From Trileptium ribeirensis (lineage: Eukaryota; Nematoda; Enoplea; Enoplida; Thoracostomopsidae): a stretch of DNA of 64,000 nucleotides. Below the pieces are notes generated by a model. The model was given only the letters and a program-made list of their open reading frames with translations, was not told where the DNA came from and did not search any database. The stretch is from NCBI GenBank assembly GCA_030248225.1, contig JASANE010007449.1, positions 1 through 64,000 on the forward strand, read 5' to 3'. Positions 31,011 to 44,605 of the stretch are shown piece by piece. Numbering within the stretch: the stretch's first letter is position 1; every line of letters begins with the position of its first letter. A program made the position numbers and the translations under genes.

Positions 31011-33274
31011 TTGCGAGTAGATTGATTAGCTATGTCGGGGCTTAAAATTTTAGGATAATATATATATTGTGCTCAGACAGAGCTACCCTGATATTATAAC
31101 ATTTTATTGTAACGTTTGAACTGTGTACTCAGTAAATATTTTATATATATTTTACGAATATGGCATAATACCTTTCTGTATTGCGTAATTTGGTATTGTA
31201 ACATAAAATTGTGTCTGAGCAGCGTGGAACATGCAATGTGAAGATTTTCATACCATGATAAACTCTGAGTAATTACCAATACGCCTAGTAGTAGGTGTAG
31301 CATGATTTGCCGCCTATTCGAAAGTTTGTACCTGCGATTATATGGATGGAATTCAATCGAGCACGATAGCACGAGTTTGAACAGGTAAACGACTCAGCCC
31401 TGCATAGCATTTGTCATTATATCATTTTCCCACATCGTTACGAAGATTTTCTCCAATTTGCTCTATCTTTTACTAAATTATGCTAGATTTCCTTAAATTT
31501 TCAGCATGCCTTTGTCGCAGCCGTCATAATAGGGGCAAATGTGGGTTGGGGTGTTGTATCCTTAAGTGAAATTCCCTCTACAGTCGAGGCGCACTTCTGT
31601 ACGAGTATGTACCATTTTAAAATCGTATGCAACGGTAGAGGAGATTTGAGATTTTACACCTATACGGTCCAAAATGCGCCCAGTGAGCCGGGATGAAACC
31701 ACCACGACATTTTTGTGGATTATTTATCAATGCTTGAACCTGTGTTCCTTTAGCCACCAGCTATATCGAGGCAAATACGGGGGAAATTGGCAAATATCGG
31801 GGAAAATTTGGAAAAAATTAGGAACGATTTCGAATCCAATTTTGAAAATTTATCGCCCCCCCGGCGACCGGCTGATCTTCCTGGGAAATTTCCTTGCGCG
31901 ACAAATTTTAATCACCTCTACCAGCAAATCCTAGGGGTTTCGCTGATCCATTCTTGAGTTACTGGTGTTGCAGAAAAAATTTAGTGTTAATGCTTATAAT
32001 ATGAAACTGAACCTATTTATATCTAATTAAGTTAGATTTCGGTCCTGATGTTATAACATGCAGTTGCAAAGCATGCTTTGAAATTAAATAATCTCTTAAG
32101 TGTTGGTAGTTCAATTTGGCTTCGTCCGGCAGCGTTAATTGACCTTATATATATTTTGGTTTGTTAAATAAATTACATATATAATTATAGTTGAAACGTG
32201 CTCTTGATAAAATAAACTTTATTGCTACATTTTATTAATCTGCGAACGAGCTTAATAGTTTTATTTTTAAGCCGATTTAGTACAAACGACTTTTGTTTGT
32301 CGTTTGTTTGAAATAAAATTTAGGTTGATCAGGTCAAGGCGCCACGAGGTAGATCATACGTACTAGTGAAGGCCTTGTGCTTGTGTAAATTTTTCTAAGA
32401 TTGGAGTTGATGGCAAGCGCTCAGAAGTAATTAGTTTAGGAAGAGGCAGCTTGTCATGTAGTGGATGGCAATTTTTGGTCCGGAATATGGGCACGATGTA
32501 TACCTGGATTAAGTAAAAGCAATGTAATGATGTAAGCAAAATGACTGAAGAAAGGATAAACTTTTATGTGAGTGGGCCCCCTCCACGCGAGTGTGTTAGT
32601 GCCCAAACGACTGGTTGGACTGGCCCCCTAACTATCGTATGACTGGCATCTTCTGAACTATGGTATAAGGCGACTCAAACTAGGGTGAGGAAGACCACCA
32701 GTTCCCCCGCCCATGTGTCAAATCCCTTAATACATAGTATTTTGTTTTTGTAACAGAGAGCACTGAAAAAAAATTTTCCAGAAACAAATTCAACCACTAC
32801 TCACCTCAAAGTCATTGAAACAATTCGGAATATCTATGGGTGTGCCCACCGTGCCGAGACTATGAGTATAATATAAAGGTTGCTAACTTGCAAATGTTGA
32901 AAAACTGGTTGTATTTCAGGTGATTTTATGAGCTATGACATGGAAAAAAATTGTATTTCATGTGACAGGTCCCTTGGAATATGAGTGCCTCCGCAGTTAT
33001 GAGGGGCGTGCTACGGCAGGATCCAAACGCCGGCTTTGACTGCTGCATAACATATCAAAAGCACATGATATAAGTCTAAAATATATACTTATAACATTAA
33101 CAATTTTTGGCTTTGTAGGCACATTATTTTATATCACAGCTTCATAACATAGGTAGGTAAACTTTGAGTCAAATATATAGACAAAACTGATGGAAACCGA
33201 ATTAACTAGTATAGACTTGCTTTAAAATTTGAAAATTTTTCAGCGACATTTTCCAATTTCGAGTCAAGTATCAG
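31011..33274. other. AT-rich sequence without recognised features
   Basis: Short frames only. The stretch at 31780-31890 is a purine-rich, low-complexity patch. Confidence 0.45.
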
Positions 33275-33915
33275 CTAAAATATTTTTTACGTATACTGAT
33301 GCTAATAAGAGAAAAGGGGCATTATCCGCTGCTGACAGAGAACCAATATAATTGTTCTCCCGGACTAATAAACCTAATCATTAATTTTCATTGAACCGAT
33401 TGATTCTACGACCGTACAACAGACACATGATTCTATATTATATTTAAATAGACGATTAAAGCTCACCACAGTTCTGAGATATATATTTCTAAATATTTTT
33501 ACGTATACTGATGCTAATAAGAGAGAAGGGGCATTATCCGCTGCTGACAGAGAACCAATATAATTATTACGGACTAATAAACCTAATCATTAATTTTCAT
33601 TGAACCGATTGATTCCACGACCGTACAACAAACATATGATTCTATATCATATATAAATAGACGATTAAAGCTCATCACAGTTCTGAGATATATATTTCTA
33701 AATATTTTTTTACGTATACTGATGCTAATAAGAGAGAAGGGGCATTATCCGCTGCTGACAAAGAACCAATATAATTGTTCTCACGGACTAATAAACCTAA
33801 TCATTAATTTTCATTGAACCCATTGATTCCACGACCGTACAACAGACACATGATTCTATATTATAAATAAGTAGACGAACTGAAGGCTCACCACAGTTCT
33901 GAGATATATATTTCT
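33275..33915. repeat. 212-bp tandem array, three copies
   Basis: ACGTATACTGATGCTAATAA recurs at 33289, 33501 and 33712. Each unit continues through GGGGCATTATCCGCTGCTGA, TAATCATTAATTTTCATTGA, ACGACCGTACAAC and CACAGTTCTGAGATATATAT. Identity between copies is high. Confidence 0.95.
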
Positions 33916-34071
33916 AGGTTCATGGCGACAAGACGCGAGTCTTCTTCTGCATTTGTTTGCATTAACAGACTGATCATTACGGAAGAACAAATATCTGTAC
34001 AAAAATATTACGATCAGCAGTACGATTAGTAAGATAGATCCGGAAGCTGACAAACGACTAAAAATCGACAC
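33916..34071 (-). other. short frame with one predicted membrane segment
   Basis: The minus-strand frame from 34071 encodes SGSILLIVLLIVIFLYRYLF, followed by a basic tail (NKCRRRLASCRHEP), and then runs into the tandem array. The hydrophobic segment is striking for AT-rich noise, but AT-rich DNA yields such peptides by chance and there is no other support. Confidence 0.15.
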
Positions 34072-34639
34072 AAGGATCTGGCGTGAACTACTTAATATGA
34101 AATCATAAAATTCATTTTGTAAGGACCCATTTTTGGCAATTCCCTAAATAATTCCCTACCAAATTCTTTAAACTTAGTAGTGCATTATACTATATTAATC
34201 ACAATATCTGGCAAACAGTTGGCGCGTGTTTTTACGGATACCTAAATTAATAACATTGTTCAACCCTATAATATTTTTATGTTTAAATTTTTAAGCATCA
34301 TATGTAAATTAAAGGTTCCGGTGATGACAACATATTTACACGACATGATTAAGGTAGTTTAGGTAATTTTTATCCTGCAGTAATTTGTCAAACAAAGGGC
34401 TATTTCAAATACGGGACCGTTCGTATGGTCGCGGCAAGCATTCATTTTGTAATAAACGCCAGAGTTAGTTAAACCGTATTGATGCAGTTATCATCTCATG
34501 CAAGCCCCAAGTCAACCAGATTGGAGCAATATTCTATCCTTAAAAAAGAACAGTATAGGCCGATGATGGTTCGGGTGGCTGCAGCTTATAAGGATGACAT
34601 AAGAAACATAGCTTAGGCGAAGACCCAGGCGTAGCCTCA

Positions 34640-35140
34640 GCTTATTGAGCGCAGTGCAACTTTCATCTAGCTTATGCTCCTCAGCTCGACTTTAGCCCAA
34701 GTATTTATGACATACTCGAGCGCAGTACAACTTTCATCTAGGTTATGCTCCTCAGCTCGACTTTAGCCCAAGTATTTATGACACTCGAGCGCAGTACAAC
34801 TTTCATCTAGCTTATGCTCCTCAGCTCGACTTTAGCCCGAGTATGTATGACATACTCGAGCGCAGTACAACTTTCATCTAGCTTATGCTCCTCAGCTCGA
34901 CTTTAGCCCAAGTATTTATGACATACTCGAGCGCAGTGCAACTTTCATCAAGCTTATGCTCCTCAGTTCGACTTTAGCCCAAGTATTTATAACATACTCG
35001 AGCGCAGTGCAACTTTCATCTAGCTTATGCTCCTCAGCTCGACTTTAGCCCACGTATTTATGACATACTCGAGCGCAGTGCAACTTTCATGTAGCTTATG
35101 CTCCTCAGCTCGACTTTAGCCCAAGTATTTATGACATACA
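34640..35140. repeat. 71-bp tandem array, seven copies
   Basis: GCGCAGT(A/G)CAACTTTCAT recurs at 34650, 34720, 34789, 34860, 34931, 35002 and 35073. Each unit contains CTAGCTTATGCTCCTCAGCT, CGACTTTAGCCCAAGTATTT and the junction CATACTCGAGCGCAG. Copies are more than 95% alike. The unit has no stop-free advantage in any frame that I can see. Confidence 0.95.
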
Positions 35141-36296
35141 ATGGTGCAAAAGCTATAGCTTGATAGATAATTACACCGTGGAATGTGCATTTCCTTATCA
35201 TTATATCCCATTTTTTCTAGCTCATTTAATATTTATGCTTAATCAAAGCTCGTGGTAGTAACAGCTGTGTTGTTGACGTAACGATTTTAGAGTATAATCT
35301 AAGGTATGTGCTTATATGACTGGAGTTTTTATGGCTTTACATACTCATTTTAATTATTGCCAATTACACCTAGAACAACTACACACCACAATCGCGTAAT
35401 TATGCGTTTTCGCGTGTTATATGTACACTTGTGCTATACCTCTTTAAATGCGTGACAGCTCATACTAGAGAGATTGGGTTAATTGCTCTGCGTTTGGAAC
35501 TCCCATTGGAAATAAAACTGGGAGGAGGCTGATGATGTAATATAATTATTGTTTGTTAATAAATATTATTACATTGTTTCTGTTTAGAATTGTAATGGTT
35601 GTGCAACGATGGAATCAGTAGTTCATTGCTCAAAAAACGTGAACTAATAATATTCTGGTTATATATTTTAATACATTTCATGTTCTCAATTTATACACAT
35701 TATAAATTACTTATAATTTTAACAAGAAAATTAATTTTTACTAAAATGTAAGATAGTAAACCTTGGTTACAACATACGAAAATATAGTTAGTTGGCTTTG
35801 AGTTAAACAACTAATGAGTTCCAATTTAATTGATTGCCTAATATTAAATTGATTTTTTGGCATTGCAGGGCAATAAAAACTGTAATTTACAATCTGATAG
35901 TTAACAAAATTCGTAGAAATACATCTGAAACATTTTCAGTGTTCGCAGACTACGTGAGACACTAGAAATGTTTACTTGAGACTTGCAAGAAAGCGGTATT
36001 TTATCTTTTATCCGTCTTTGATGCCTTAAGCTTATGGCTTAACGATGAAGCAAAACTTTTCCGTTATAGCTACACCTTACTTTATTACCGCATGTTATAT
36101 CATACTTTCTCAAAATATTTAAAATGTGTATTTATAACGGTAATCGGCTATCAGTTGGCTACTAGCTAAGTTTACAGCTCGCCATGGCCGCATTAACGTC
36201 CTCGTTAGGTTGGCAGTACAGTTTTCAGTAAAATGTAAATGTTAATCTTTCTTGTTGTAGAAATATGTGCAGTTCAAGTTGTGCTAGATTTGATAA
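35141..36296. other. AT-rich sequence without recognised features
   Basis: No gene or repeat supported. Confidence 0.45.
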
Positions 36297-37376
36297 AGTC
36301 AAAGTCAAAGTTTATTGAACATCAAGATTACGTGCATACAGATATACATGGCACAACGAAATAGTCGAAGATATATTTGAAGTGTGAATATGCAGCAACC
36401 AAGAATATTCAATAAAAAGGTTAGAAAGGGGGACGAGTCCTACTCTTACATCTAACCTAAGTTCCGGTTATAGTAGAGATATCGATTCAAGTTGATGTCC
36501 TTTTCCAAATGATTCTTAAAAGTTCTTAAATTCGCTGAACATACGACTGAGCTAGGTAAACAGTTCCATATATCAACATGCCGTAGAACAAAGTTATTTC
36601 TTGCTGTATTGGTGTTCCACTTACGTTTTACCAGTTTTTTACCGTTTCCTCGTGTACTGGTATTTTGCGAGAGCATGAAAAGGTTTTGACAAGCATTTAC
36701 ATCTCCGTTCAGACATTTATAAATCATGCAGAGGTCAGCTCGCAGACGCCGCAACTCTAATGGTTCAAGGTTGTAACGTCTTAGGCGTTCTTTGTAACTT
36801 ATAGGAGCACCGTTGTTTCTATAATTTAGTCTTGAGTAAAATATCTCTGCACGCGTTCAATTTTGTCTATCTCCATTAGGGATGTGGGTGACCAGACTGA
36901 CGATGAATATTCCAAAAGGGGTCGAACATAGGATATATAACAAAGCAGTAAGGCATGTGGGTCGCAGTTTATAAAACAACGAAATAGCATGTTAGTAATA
37001 CGATACGCCTTGGAAATGATTGCATTTATATGAGATTTAAAGTTTAGATCGTAATTAACTATTACACCCAAATCTTTTACTTGATACAAAGTGGGCAAGT
37101 CAATGCCATTTATACTATAGTGTACTTTTGGATTATTTTTACCAAGATGCAAAACTCCACACTTTGATGGTGATATGGCAAGCTGCCAATTGGAAGACCA
37201 TTTCGACAGTAGGTTAAGTGCGTTTTGCATTGATACCTGAGAACAGTTATCGTTCTTATCAAAGGTAATATATATTTTAACATCATCAGCAAATACTTTA
37301 AATGAAACATTGCTTAAACAAGATGTTACATCATTAATATATAACAAAAATAAAATGGGGCCGAGAATTGGCAGCC
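36297..37376 (-). pseudogene. 5'-truncated CR1-like element (RT C-terminal half + 3' UTR), one frameshift
   Basis: Begins inside the RT domain at LGPILFLLYINDV (about 37370) and keeps the catalytic FADDVKIY, SPSKCGVLHLG and LLFRCF...SYVRPLLEYSS. One frameshift near 36840 separates RVQRYFT from SRLNYRNNGAPISYKERL. The second part ends LNRYLYYNRNLG-stop at 36452. The 3' UTR ends AATAAACTTTGACTTTGACT, a (TTTGAC)n tail. It is a third CR1 subfamily, distinct from the two intact ones. Confidence 0.9.
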
Positions 37377-39716
37377 AAGTCACACAAAAATTGAAAACAA
37401 AATTCACTTATCAATATATATACTAAAGGCCAATATGATTCCCATGAGACTGATTAGTAAAGCGCTTTCTGTTGATTTTGTTTGCTCACTATATATAAAA
37501 TTTCTGCAAATGGGAGGACTATTTTCCCACGCTTTTGGTAATCACAGCTGCTGCACTTCAGTAACCACCACCACATGTTACAATTTGTGCGCCTGCTTAT
37601 CACATGTCTCTGGAATTATCAGGATAAGTGTACTTTTAGAAACGAATTTATGTAAATTAAATTATTTGGTGTTAGCACCCATGCCGAATATCACTGTAGA
37701 ACATTATTCTTTTCAATTTTAATTTTATACTATAAACTGTCTCTGATATTGACAATTTTACTCTTAACACCAGTTTATTGTCAGAGATTAGTATATTGTA
37801 GGATGTTGTTTGAATGTAAGACGAGCAAAAAAGCTAGCAAATATTAATGATGTGGTTTTGGAGATTGTGTTGAGTTGGTCAAGGTCGTTGTAAAACTAAA
37901 TCGGTGTTGTAGACGTGTCAGACAGTCCTAAAAGCCGCTGAGCAAATTCATAATATTGAATCCATAAATGTTGAATTTTTGGTCGCCATTATGAGTCGCC
38001 CAAATATTAGCACTATTTATTAGTACCAAGGTTAAAAAATGACAATATACAACCATTGATAAGAAATGATTCTTCGAGATATGGTACATGTAATTCTTTA
38101 CTCAAATGATAATGTTCTAAGATGCAGCTGGAGAAAAGAAAAATATTTTGAATCATTATTCTACTAATGACCAGAGCTTAAACTGGCAGTATGGACTAGC
38201 TCACATTTCCAACCTGTCTTGTTGAATACACTTGGTTAGTGCATTCAAATGTTCAGACTCAACTCGACGCATAGTTCGTTACGCTAACTTTACGGTTACT
38301 AAAGGGCGCAGTGCGCTACTGAAAAGTAGGAGACCGCTATCAGGAAATTGTGGCTGCCAGTTTTCCTCGAAAAGTCAGAGAGGCTACGCCCCGCCCTCCC
38401 TTCCCCTTGCGTGCTGTGCCCCTGCTGGTGTGCGACTGGTTGACTCCCTATATTTATGTGTATATATATACATTAAATCTTGACGTGCATTAAGCTTTGA
38501 CGTAAGTCTAGCGCAAGAGCTGAATTCAAAGTCTTGGCCATCAAGTATATATTAATCTGTCTATTAATATGTCTATAAAACTATATAATTATGAAATAAG
38601 CTAGGGTTCTCAAATTTAAACTCAAAAATGTATATTCAAGGTTACTGGACAAGTGCTCTCTTAATATGTTTTCATCGTATTTGATAGCTTTCATTCGAAA
38701 AATTCTAAGTTCCTCTGTTTCAAAATGGGGGCGAAATTGTAGCACAGTAAAGTTCTAATATTGTTTTCAACTTAGCGTAAGTTTCCATACGAGCGCAGCA
38801 AACGACCCACTAAAGGTTGTAATGCGTCAAGCGTAGAAAATTTTAGCAATTTTAGCAAAATTACAAAAATTTTAAAGAAACTGGATAAAATGGTAGAAAT
38901 TGGGCAAAATTTTTAGTTACTTCCTCCTGGCCTGCTCTTCGCGCCGCGACTCCTCCCATATACTTCCCTGCCGCCCATTGGACTCTTATGACCTGTGTTT
39001 AGCGATAACGTTTACGGAGTTCAAAAATTGGTGCATAAGCTCAACATACACGTATTTTACTTCCGCAAACGCATAACATGCGGACAATGAAGGATTTTGC
39101 AAGCTACGATGCAAAAACGAAAAACTAGTGCTTTTGATCATTAATAACACTATTAAAACCAAACAAAAACGTTTCTGAAAACTTTAGTAATGCTTTCTGA
39201 AAGTGGCAGTCCGAACGAAATTATGGAATGACCACGTGCTGAACTGTAAGAGTTCAGCTTAATATGTATATACTGTACTAATAGAAACGTGTTAGCTTAT
39301 TGCCAAATTTCGGAATCATATATTTAAACTGATACCACATGGTAAAACTGGCAGTTCGGACCCTACTTACCCGCGGTGGTTACGGCCGTGAACCTTTCTA
39401 AGCTTAGTGCCGATATCTAATAGAAATATCTTTTTTCCGAAGAAAGATGAAAGTAAGTATATGTTTTGGATTCACGAACATTAGATTCATAAGTTCCATT
39501 CGCAACTGAGTTTTGCTTAAATTTTTTGCACAATATGCGTCACACGATTTTAAAGTTACCTGTTTACTGCCACTGCATTTTAAGCTAATTTAGCGAAATT
39601 GTGCTCGCGATATAATCACCTAATCTTAGCTGAATGTCAGTTAAATAAGCTGAAGGTTATTCAGTTACCTTACCAATTAGAATTAGACTTTATTTACTGG
39701 ATGAGATAAAGCTATT
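37377..39716. other. AT-rich sequence without supported genes
   Basis: A GC-richer patch lies at 38290-38440, with an uninformative plus-strand frame. Nothing else is supported. Confidence 0.4.
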
Positions 39717-40027
39717 TGGCCAACGGTCTCTAACGGTGCTCATAATCATTGAAAATCACACTTTGTATCCGTAAGCAACTAAACTGATTATGAAATTCAC
39801 TTCTCGCAATCTTATAGCTAGGCATTAGGAATGTCACATTATTTTTTAACAACAAAAGGTATACCGGAATTGGGCCAACGGTCTCTAACGGTGCTCATAA
39901 TCATTGAAAATCACACTTTGTATCCGAGAGCAACTGCACTGATTACAAAATTCACTTCTCGCAATCTTATAGCTAAACATTAAGAATGTCACATTATTTT
40001 TAACAGCAAAAGGTTTACCGGAATATC
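39717..40027. repeat. 155-bp tandem duplication
   Basis: Two near-identical copies starting GGCCAACGGTCTCTAACGGT at 39718 and 39873. Both run to the CACTTCTCGCAATCTTATAG and TCACATTATTTTT landmarks. Confidence 0.92.
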
Positions 40028-43000
40028 TATGGATTTTATGCAATCGAACAGCTTGATGATATAATGAATGAATCCGTAATTCATGTGAGGTTCATCTGTT
40101 CAGTAAAAGTAAAACCAGAAGTCGGTAAGCTGTTTTGTCGTCACTGTACTCATTCCTGTAAGGATTTATCCACCACACTGTTCTTCGTGTATACTTAGAT
40201 CAAAATTATGCGTTTTTTGTGCCCTCCGGTTTATGTGCCTTATTGATAGCATGGTTACTCCATTATCGCTACACACATTTTTGTGTCAATTGCTTAAAGA
40301 CTATTAAAAGATGTCCTATTAGATATTTGTGCTCTTTGGAAGAAGTCATCGTCGAGTGATCGGATAAATAAACCGCATAGCAACCTGACGGATATTAACA
40401 TAATCAATTGTAAACTCAAGCCATGCGCGATACCGCTATGTAATTATTTTTATGGTTTCGTTATCACAAATTCTGCCCATCTTCTTCAAAGCAATTAAAA
40501 CGCTCGTACATCGACCATTAGTTTCTTTTCTATATCATTTCGTTGCCGCTTTACTTGAATATCACGCATTTAATAATAATTGCCAAAGATATTGCAACCA
40601 AGAAAAGAAGACAGCGTTCAGAAAGAACATCGAACAACTATGGCTTCGACTAATAATCGCCGATGGCACACGTGGCGCGGCTTGCTTTGAAAATTAGTGT
40701 TCTAATAAAAATGACAATTGTGATCGCCTTTTGTGTCATCGATTTGATAGACAATATTAATGGGCACTCTTGGTCAGACAAGACATGTTTACATTCACAT
40801 TCATAGCGGGACTGGGTGTTACCCCTCTGATCCCTCCAACCGTCTGGGAAGCCAAAAGGCAGCTTACACCCCCTCTCTGAGAATCAAGCTACCCCAAGAC
40901 CTCGGTTTGATCATATATGACATGTTTGCACATGTTTATATAGGAAACTATTGCAGTTGAGAATTACTTTTAATGTATGACCTTTCTTTATAATAGCTCT
41001 TTTATTGATATAAGTGGATTTTTATTGCTAATAAGAACTTCAACAAGAATAAGTAGCGTCTTTCTTGGTCTTTCAAAGTAGCATTTCTATCAATGCCAAC
41101 AGCTTGAACGGATATTTCAATCCGGCCTGAGAATATATACGATTCGTGCATAACAGCTATGACATTGATGCTAGTATTTTTGGACAAGATAATGTTTAAG
41201 GGTATATACACTGATCTACTGAATGATCATTGATATTCCACATATTACCATCCACTGTCCTTCAGAAATGCTACTTGATTTTACAATGAATGGGGCTCGT
41301 ACTGTGGCAACAGTCCTAAATGAAAATAAGGATATGCTTATCGGAAATACTAACAGTAAATGTCATATAATCGTAAAATACTATTTATTTTTGATTTTAC
41401 GCTACAAAAGATGCAATACACTAATTACAAATTACCCATAGTCCTATTCCGCACTAAAGCAAAAAGGTACTAGCAATATTTTAGGGGCAGCATATTAATG
41501 CTTGGCCTCACATAACCTAAGCATTTACACGACCTCGCTACTCTATTTAGACAAACTTTTATCAAATTGTTTTTCAAGCTACGTTCGTAAACTTTAGGTA
41601 GCTATGTAATAATAGTACAAAAGCTGATAGTTGCCTAGTTTTGCTTATACTCTCGCTACAGGAACAAGGAGCTATCGTTTTGGGCATCCACAACCATTTG
41701 TCATAAGGGTTCTAAAAAAGCATCTAATTAGCTGAAATACTGACAATTTATAATAGAACAATGAAAAAAGCGCGCTAAAAGTCATAATTTCAGCCACTAT
41801 TTTCATTATTGTAAAGTGATTAAAACCCGGAATAAATATTGAAAAACTGCGCATATTTAGATCGCTGATTCTTTATTACTGAACAGCTCAATTTAGTAGT
41901 AATTTATGTAGGCTTCACCGAGAAAAAGAGCTGCTTGTGAACGGTTGAGCTTATCTCGTTTAGCGCAAAATATATTAGCTTTTAATAATTTTCAGATGTT
42001 CAGAACTTTTTTATTAAAAAAATCGCTATTAAACTTCTAATGACTAACAAAGACCCATAGATAGGCTGGGAGAGGTTTTACATTACGGTATCAAGAACGC
42101 TTTAAAGGTTTGGGTTAATTCAATACTTACTTTCGCACAATCCGTTTTTCCACTTTTCAGGTACAGAATTGAAAAGCATCTTGTAAATTATTTGTTTTAT
42201 ATGCTTAGCTGCGAATGAACAGTTGGATTGCACAGAAATCCTACTTTTTAAATATTTAAAGTACGCGTCACATATTCAGGTTGCCTTTTCGAGACATTGT
42301 CAATTATGCCTGTCCAAGTCTTTGTTAACGTTGTAAAAACTGTAATATAAGTTCACCAACATTTGACATATAGTATATAAAATGTTGGTAGCGGCAATAA
42401 AGCCTTGTACCACGCTGTGCTATAAATAATTTGACGTGTGAATAGCAAATATTACTGCTTCGAATTTTACTTTTATGATTATATACTTGTACGTAACCAA
42501 GAGTTCGTGATGATAATTTCAGAAGAGTATTAACGCTATTAGAGTGCAAATGTTAATAAACATTATTGCTGTTATTCTTTATCAACATACAAAAGCGCCA
42601 GGTGTGACATGATGGATTTGTTCCGTACTGCCCTATTTCTAGGTCGGGGTAACCAGACTATTTTATTGGTCTCACCATACTACAGCCAAACATACTGACC
42701 CCCAGTTTCGATGTAAAGTATGCTTACGTCTGCAAAAACTTTATCTCAATGCCAGGTTTTGCTGTTATCATGCAGTGCCGGTCTTCCGATATGGGAACAA
42801 TCTTCCGGCTTTAAAATTAGTATAAAAATTTGGCACTGCAAATTATGTGTTCCAACCGAAACGCATCTTATCTAAATCGTATCCTTGATTTACAAGATTT
42901 ATATTACGCACTACTTAACGACTATATATAGGTGAGAGTGCTAATACATTCTTGATTTATTTGCTTCTATTTGTTTGCGAACATATGTGACAATAATTAC

Positions 43001-43560
43001 ACAACTGGTAGCAATTAAACATCCTTCATTGAACACTCCACATTATAGACACGCCAGTAGCGTCTGTTGACGATACAAATGAATAGAATTAATCGAATGT
43101 TTCGTTTCAACTCAACACCTCGGCACATTCGACCAAAATACTTTTCCATACAAGTGGTAACAGCGGAATAACACTTATATATCAATTTCTTACGGGGCGT
43201 ACAAATTAGCTCAAATTACCAAGCCTAGCAGTCTACTTTGATTACCGACAATCAACAACGTATATGAATAGGTTATTTTGGGTTTATTTAAACAGGTACA
43301 GCGGCAAGAAACTAATATAGTATAAATGTCGTTCGCGCAACTCCATTCTCAACGTTGGGGGAGGGGTACAATATAATTTTAGGACCCAATAGCTTGTTTG
43401 ATATGCAATTACAAATAGAACTGAAATCCTTTTGAGGTATGGATTATAAAACATTGGTGGCCCCAGGTTCAAGTTGGAGTTTATGGTTGAAGTTCAAAAC
43501 TAGAAATGTGCATTATACAATAATTTTCATCGTAGTTACATAAAAATTATTGCGAAACGG
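40028..43560. other. AT-rich sequence without recognised features
   Basis: Short frames only; no supported gene, RNA or repeat. Confidence 0.45.
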
Positions 43561-44605
43561 GTGAGTTTCGTTACGTCGAAAATAATGACCACCATCATCC
43601 CAATAGATACCGTTTCGTCGAATTATAGGTCCGATTCGTCGAATTTATTACAGCTGTGCCGTTTCGTCGAAAGACAGAATTGTGTCGGTGCCGTTTCGTC
43701 GAAAGACAGAATTGTGTCGGTGCCGTTTCGTCGAAAACTGGAGTAGTGATGGTGCCGTTACGTCGAAAATGCAGTAGATAATTCTCCAATGTAGAAAGCC
43801 GAAAATCACCCATGTTTCTCAAGTTTATATCGAATTTATATCACATATAAACTTTTGAAGCATGTGTAAATTTTTTTAGCTTTACTTTTGATACACATCG
43901 ATACTGTCAATAATAGTAATAATAATGACAATAAAAACAAGAAAAAACTTAGCTTGAAAGTTTGAATACAACTTCGAACCTAGAACCTAGACTTTAGGCA
44001 AACTCGGTTAAGAAATGGCCAGGGAGGATTCCATACAGCAATAGATTCTAAAACCCGTCCATCTCCTGTCTACATCACGAACAGCGCCAGTAGCTAGTTT
44101 CACTGTTATCTTTCATTTTAACAAACCGATAGGCCGATTCAGGGTTATTTTTCGAGGTGTAAACTATACAATTACCACCAAATTTGGTTTTTCCAAACTT
44201 TGGGGTTCCGAAATTTGATGTCATTCTAAGTTAACGCACAGAAACGCTAGACGATAATGAAAGACAGAGATAAACGATAATGTAAGACAAATTTTCAGGT
44301 AATTTAAATTAATATATAACAGAATTTGCAGTATGTAATTTATTTACTGTAGAGTGTTATCGCAATTAAAACAATATTGACAGTTGCAATATATCTTCGA
44401 GGGAATGTCAAAATTTTCATTTTCGACGAAACAGGAATGTCAAAATTTTAATTTTCGACGAAACAGGAATGTCAAAATTTTAATTTTCGACGAAACAGGA
44501 ATGTCAAAATTTTAATTTTCGACGAAACAGGAATGTCAAAATTTCGACGAAACGGCACCAGATTTCGACTAAACGACACATTCGACGAAACGGCACATAA
44601 TCTTG
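43561..44605. mobile_element. candidate non-autonomous element with inverted clusters of a TTCGTCGAA palindrome
   Basis: The left cluster (43566-43770) has about seven copies of the G-T-T-(T/A)-C-G-T-C-G-A-A type, several as GTGCCGTTTCGTCGAAA with a 32-bp tandem spacing. The right cluster (44420-44605) has TTTCGACGAAAC repeated, four times at exact 32-bp spacing, then TTTCGACGAAACGGCAC. The clusters are in opposite orientation across about 650 bp of AT-rich DNA. Inverted subterminal repeats like these suggest transposase-binding sites of a DNA transposon. No terminal inverted repeat or target duplication was found, so this stays a candidate. Confidence 0.5.

Noticed and set aside
34640..35140. 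CRISPR-like regular repeats
   Set aside because: Units are contiguous 71-bp tandem copies without unique spacers, in a eukaryotic context.
40452..40697. 81-codon plus-strand frame
   Set aside because: No motif, splice context or composition contrast to support coding.
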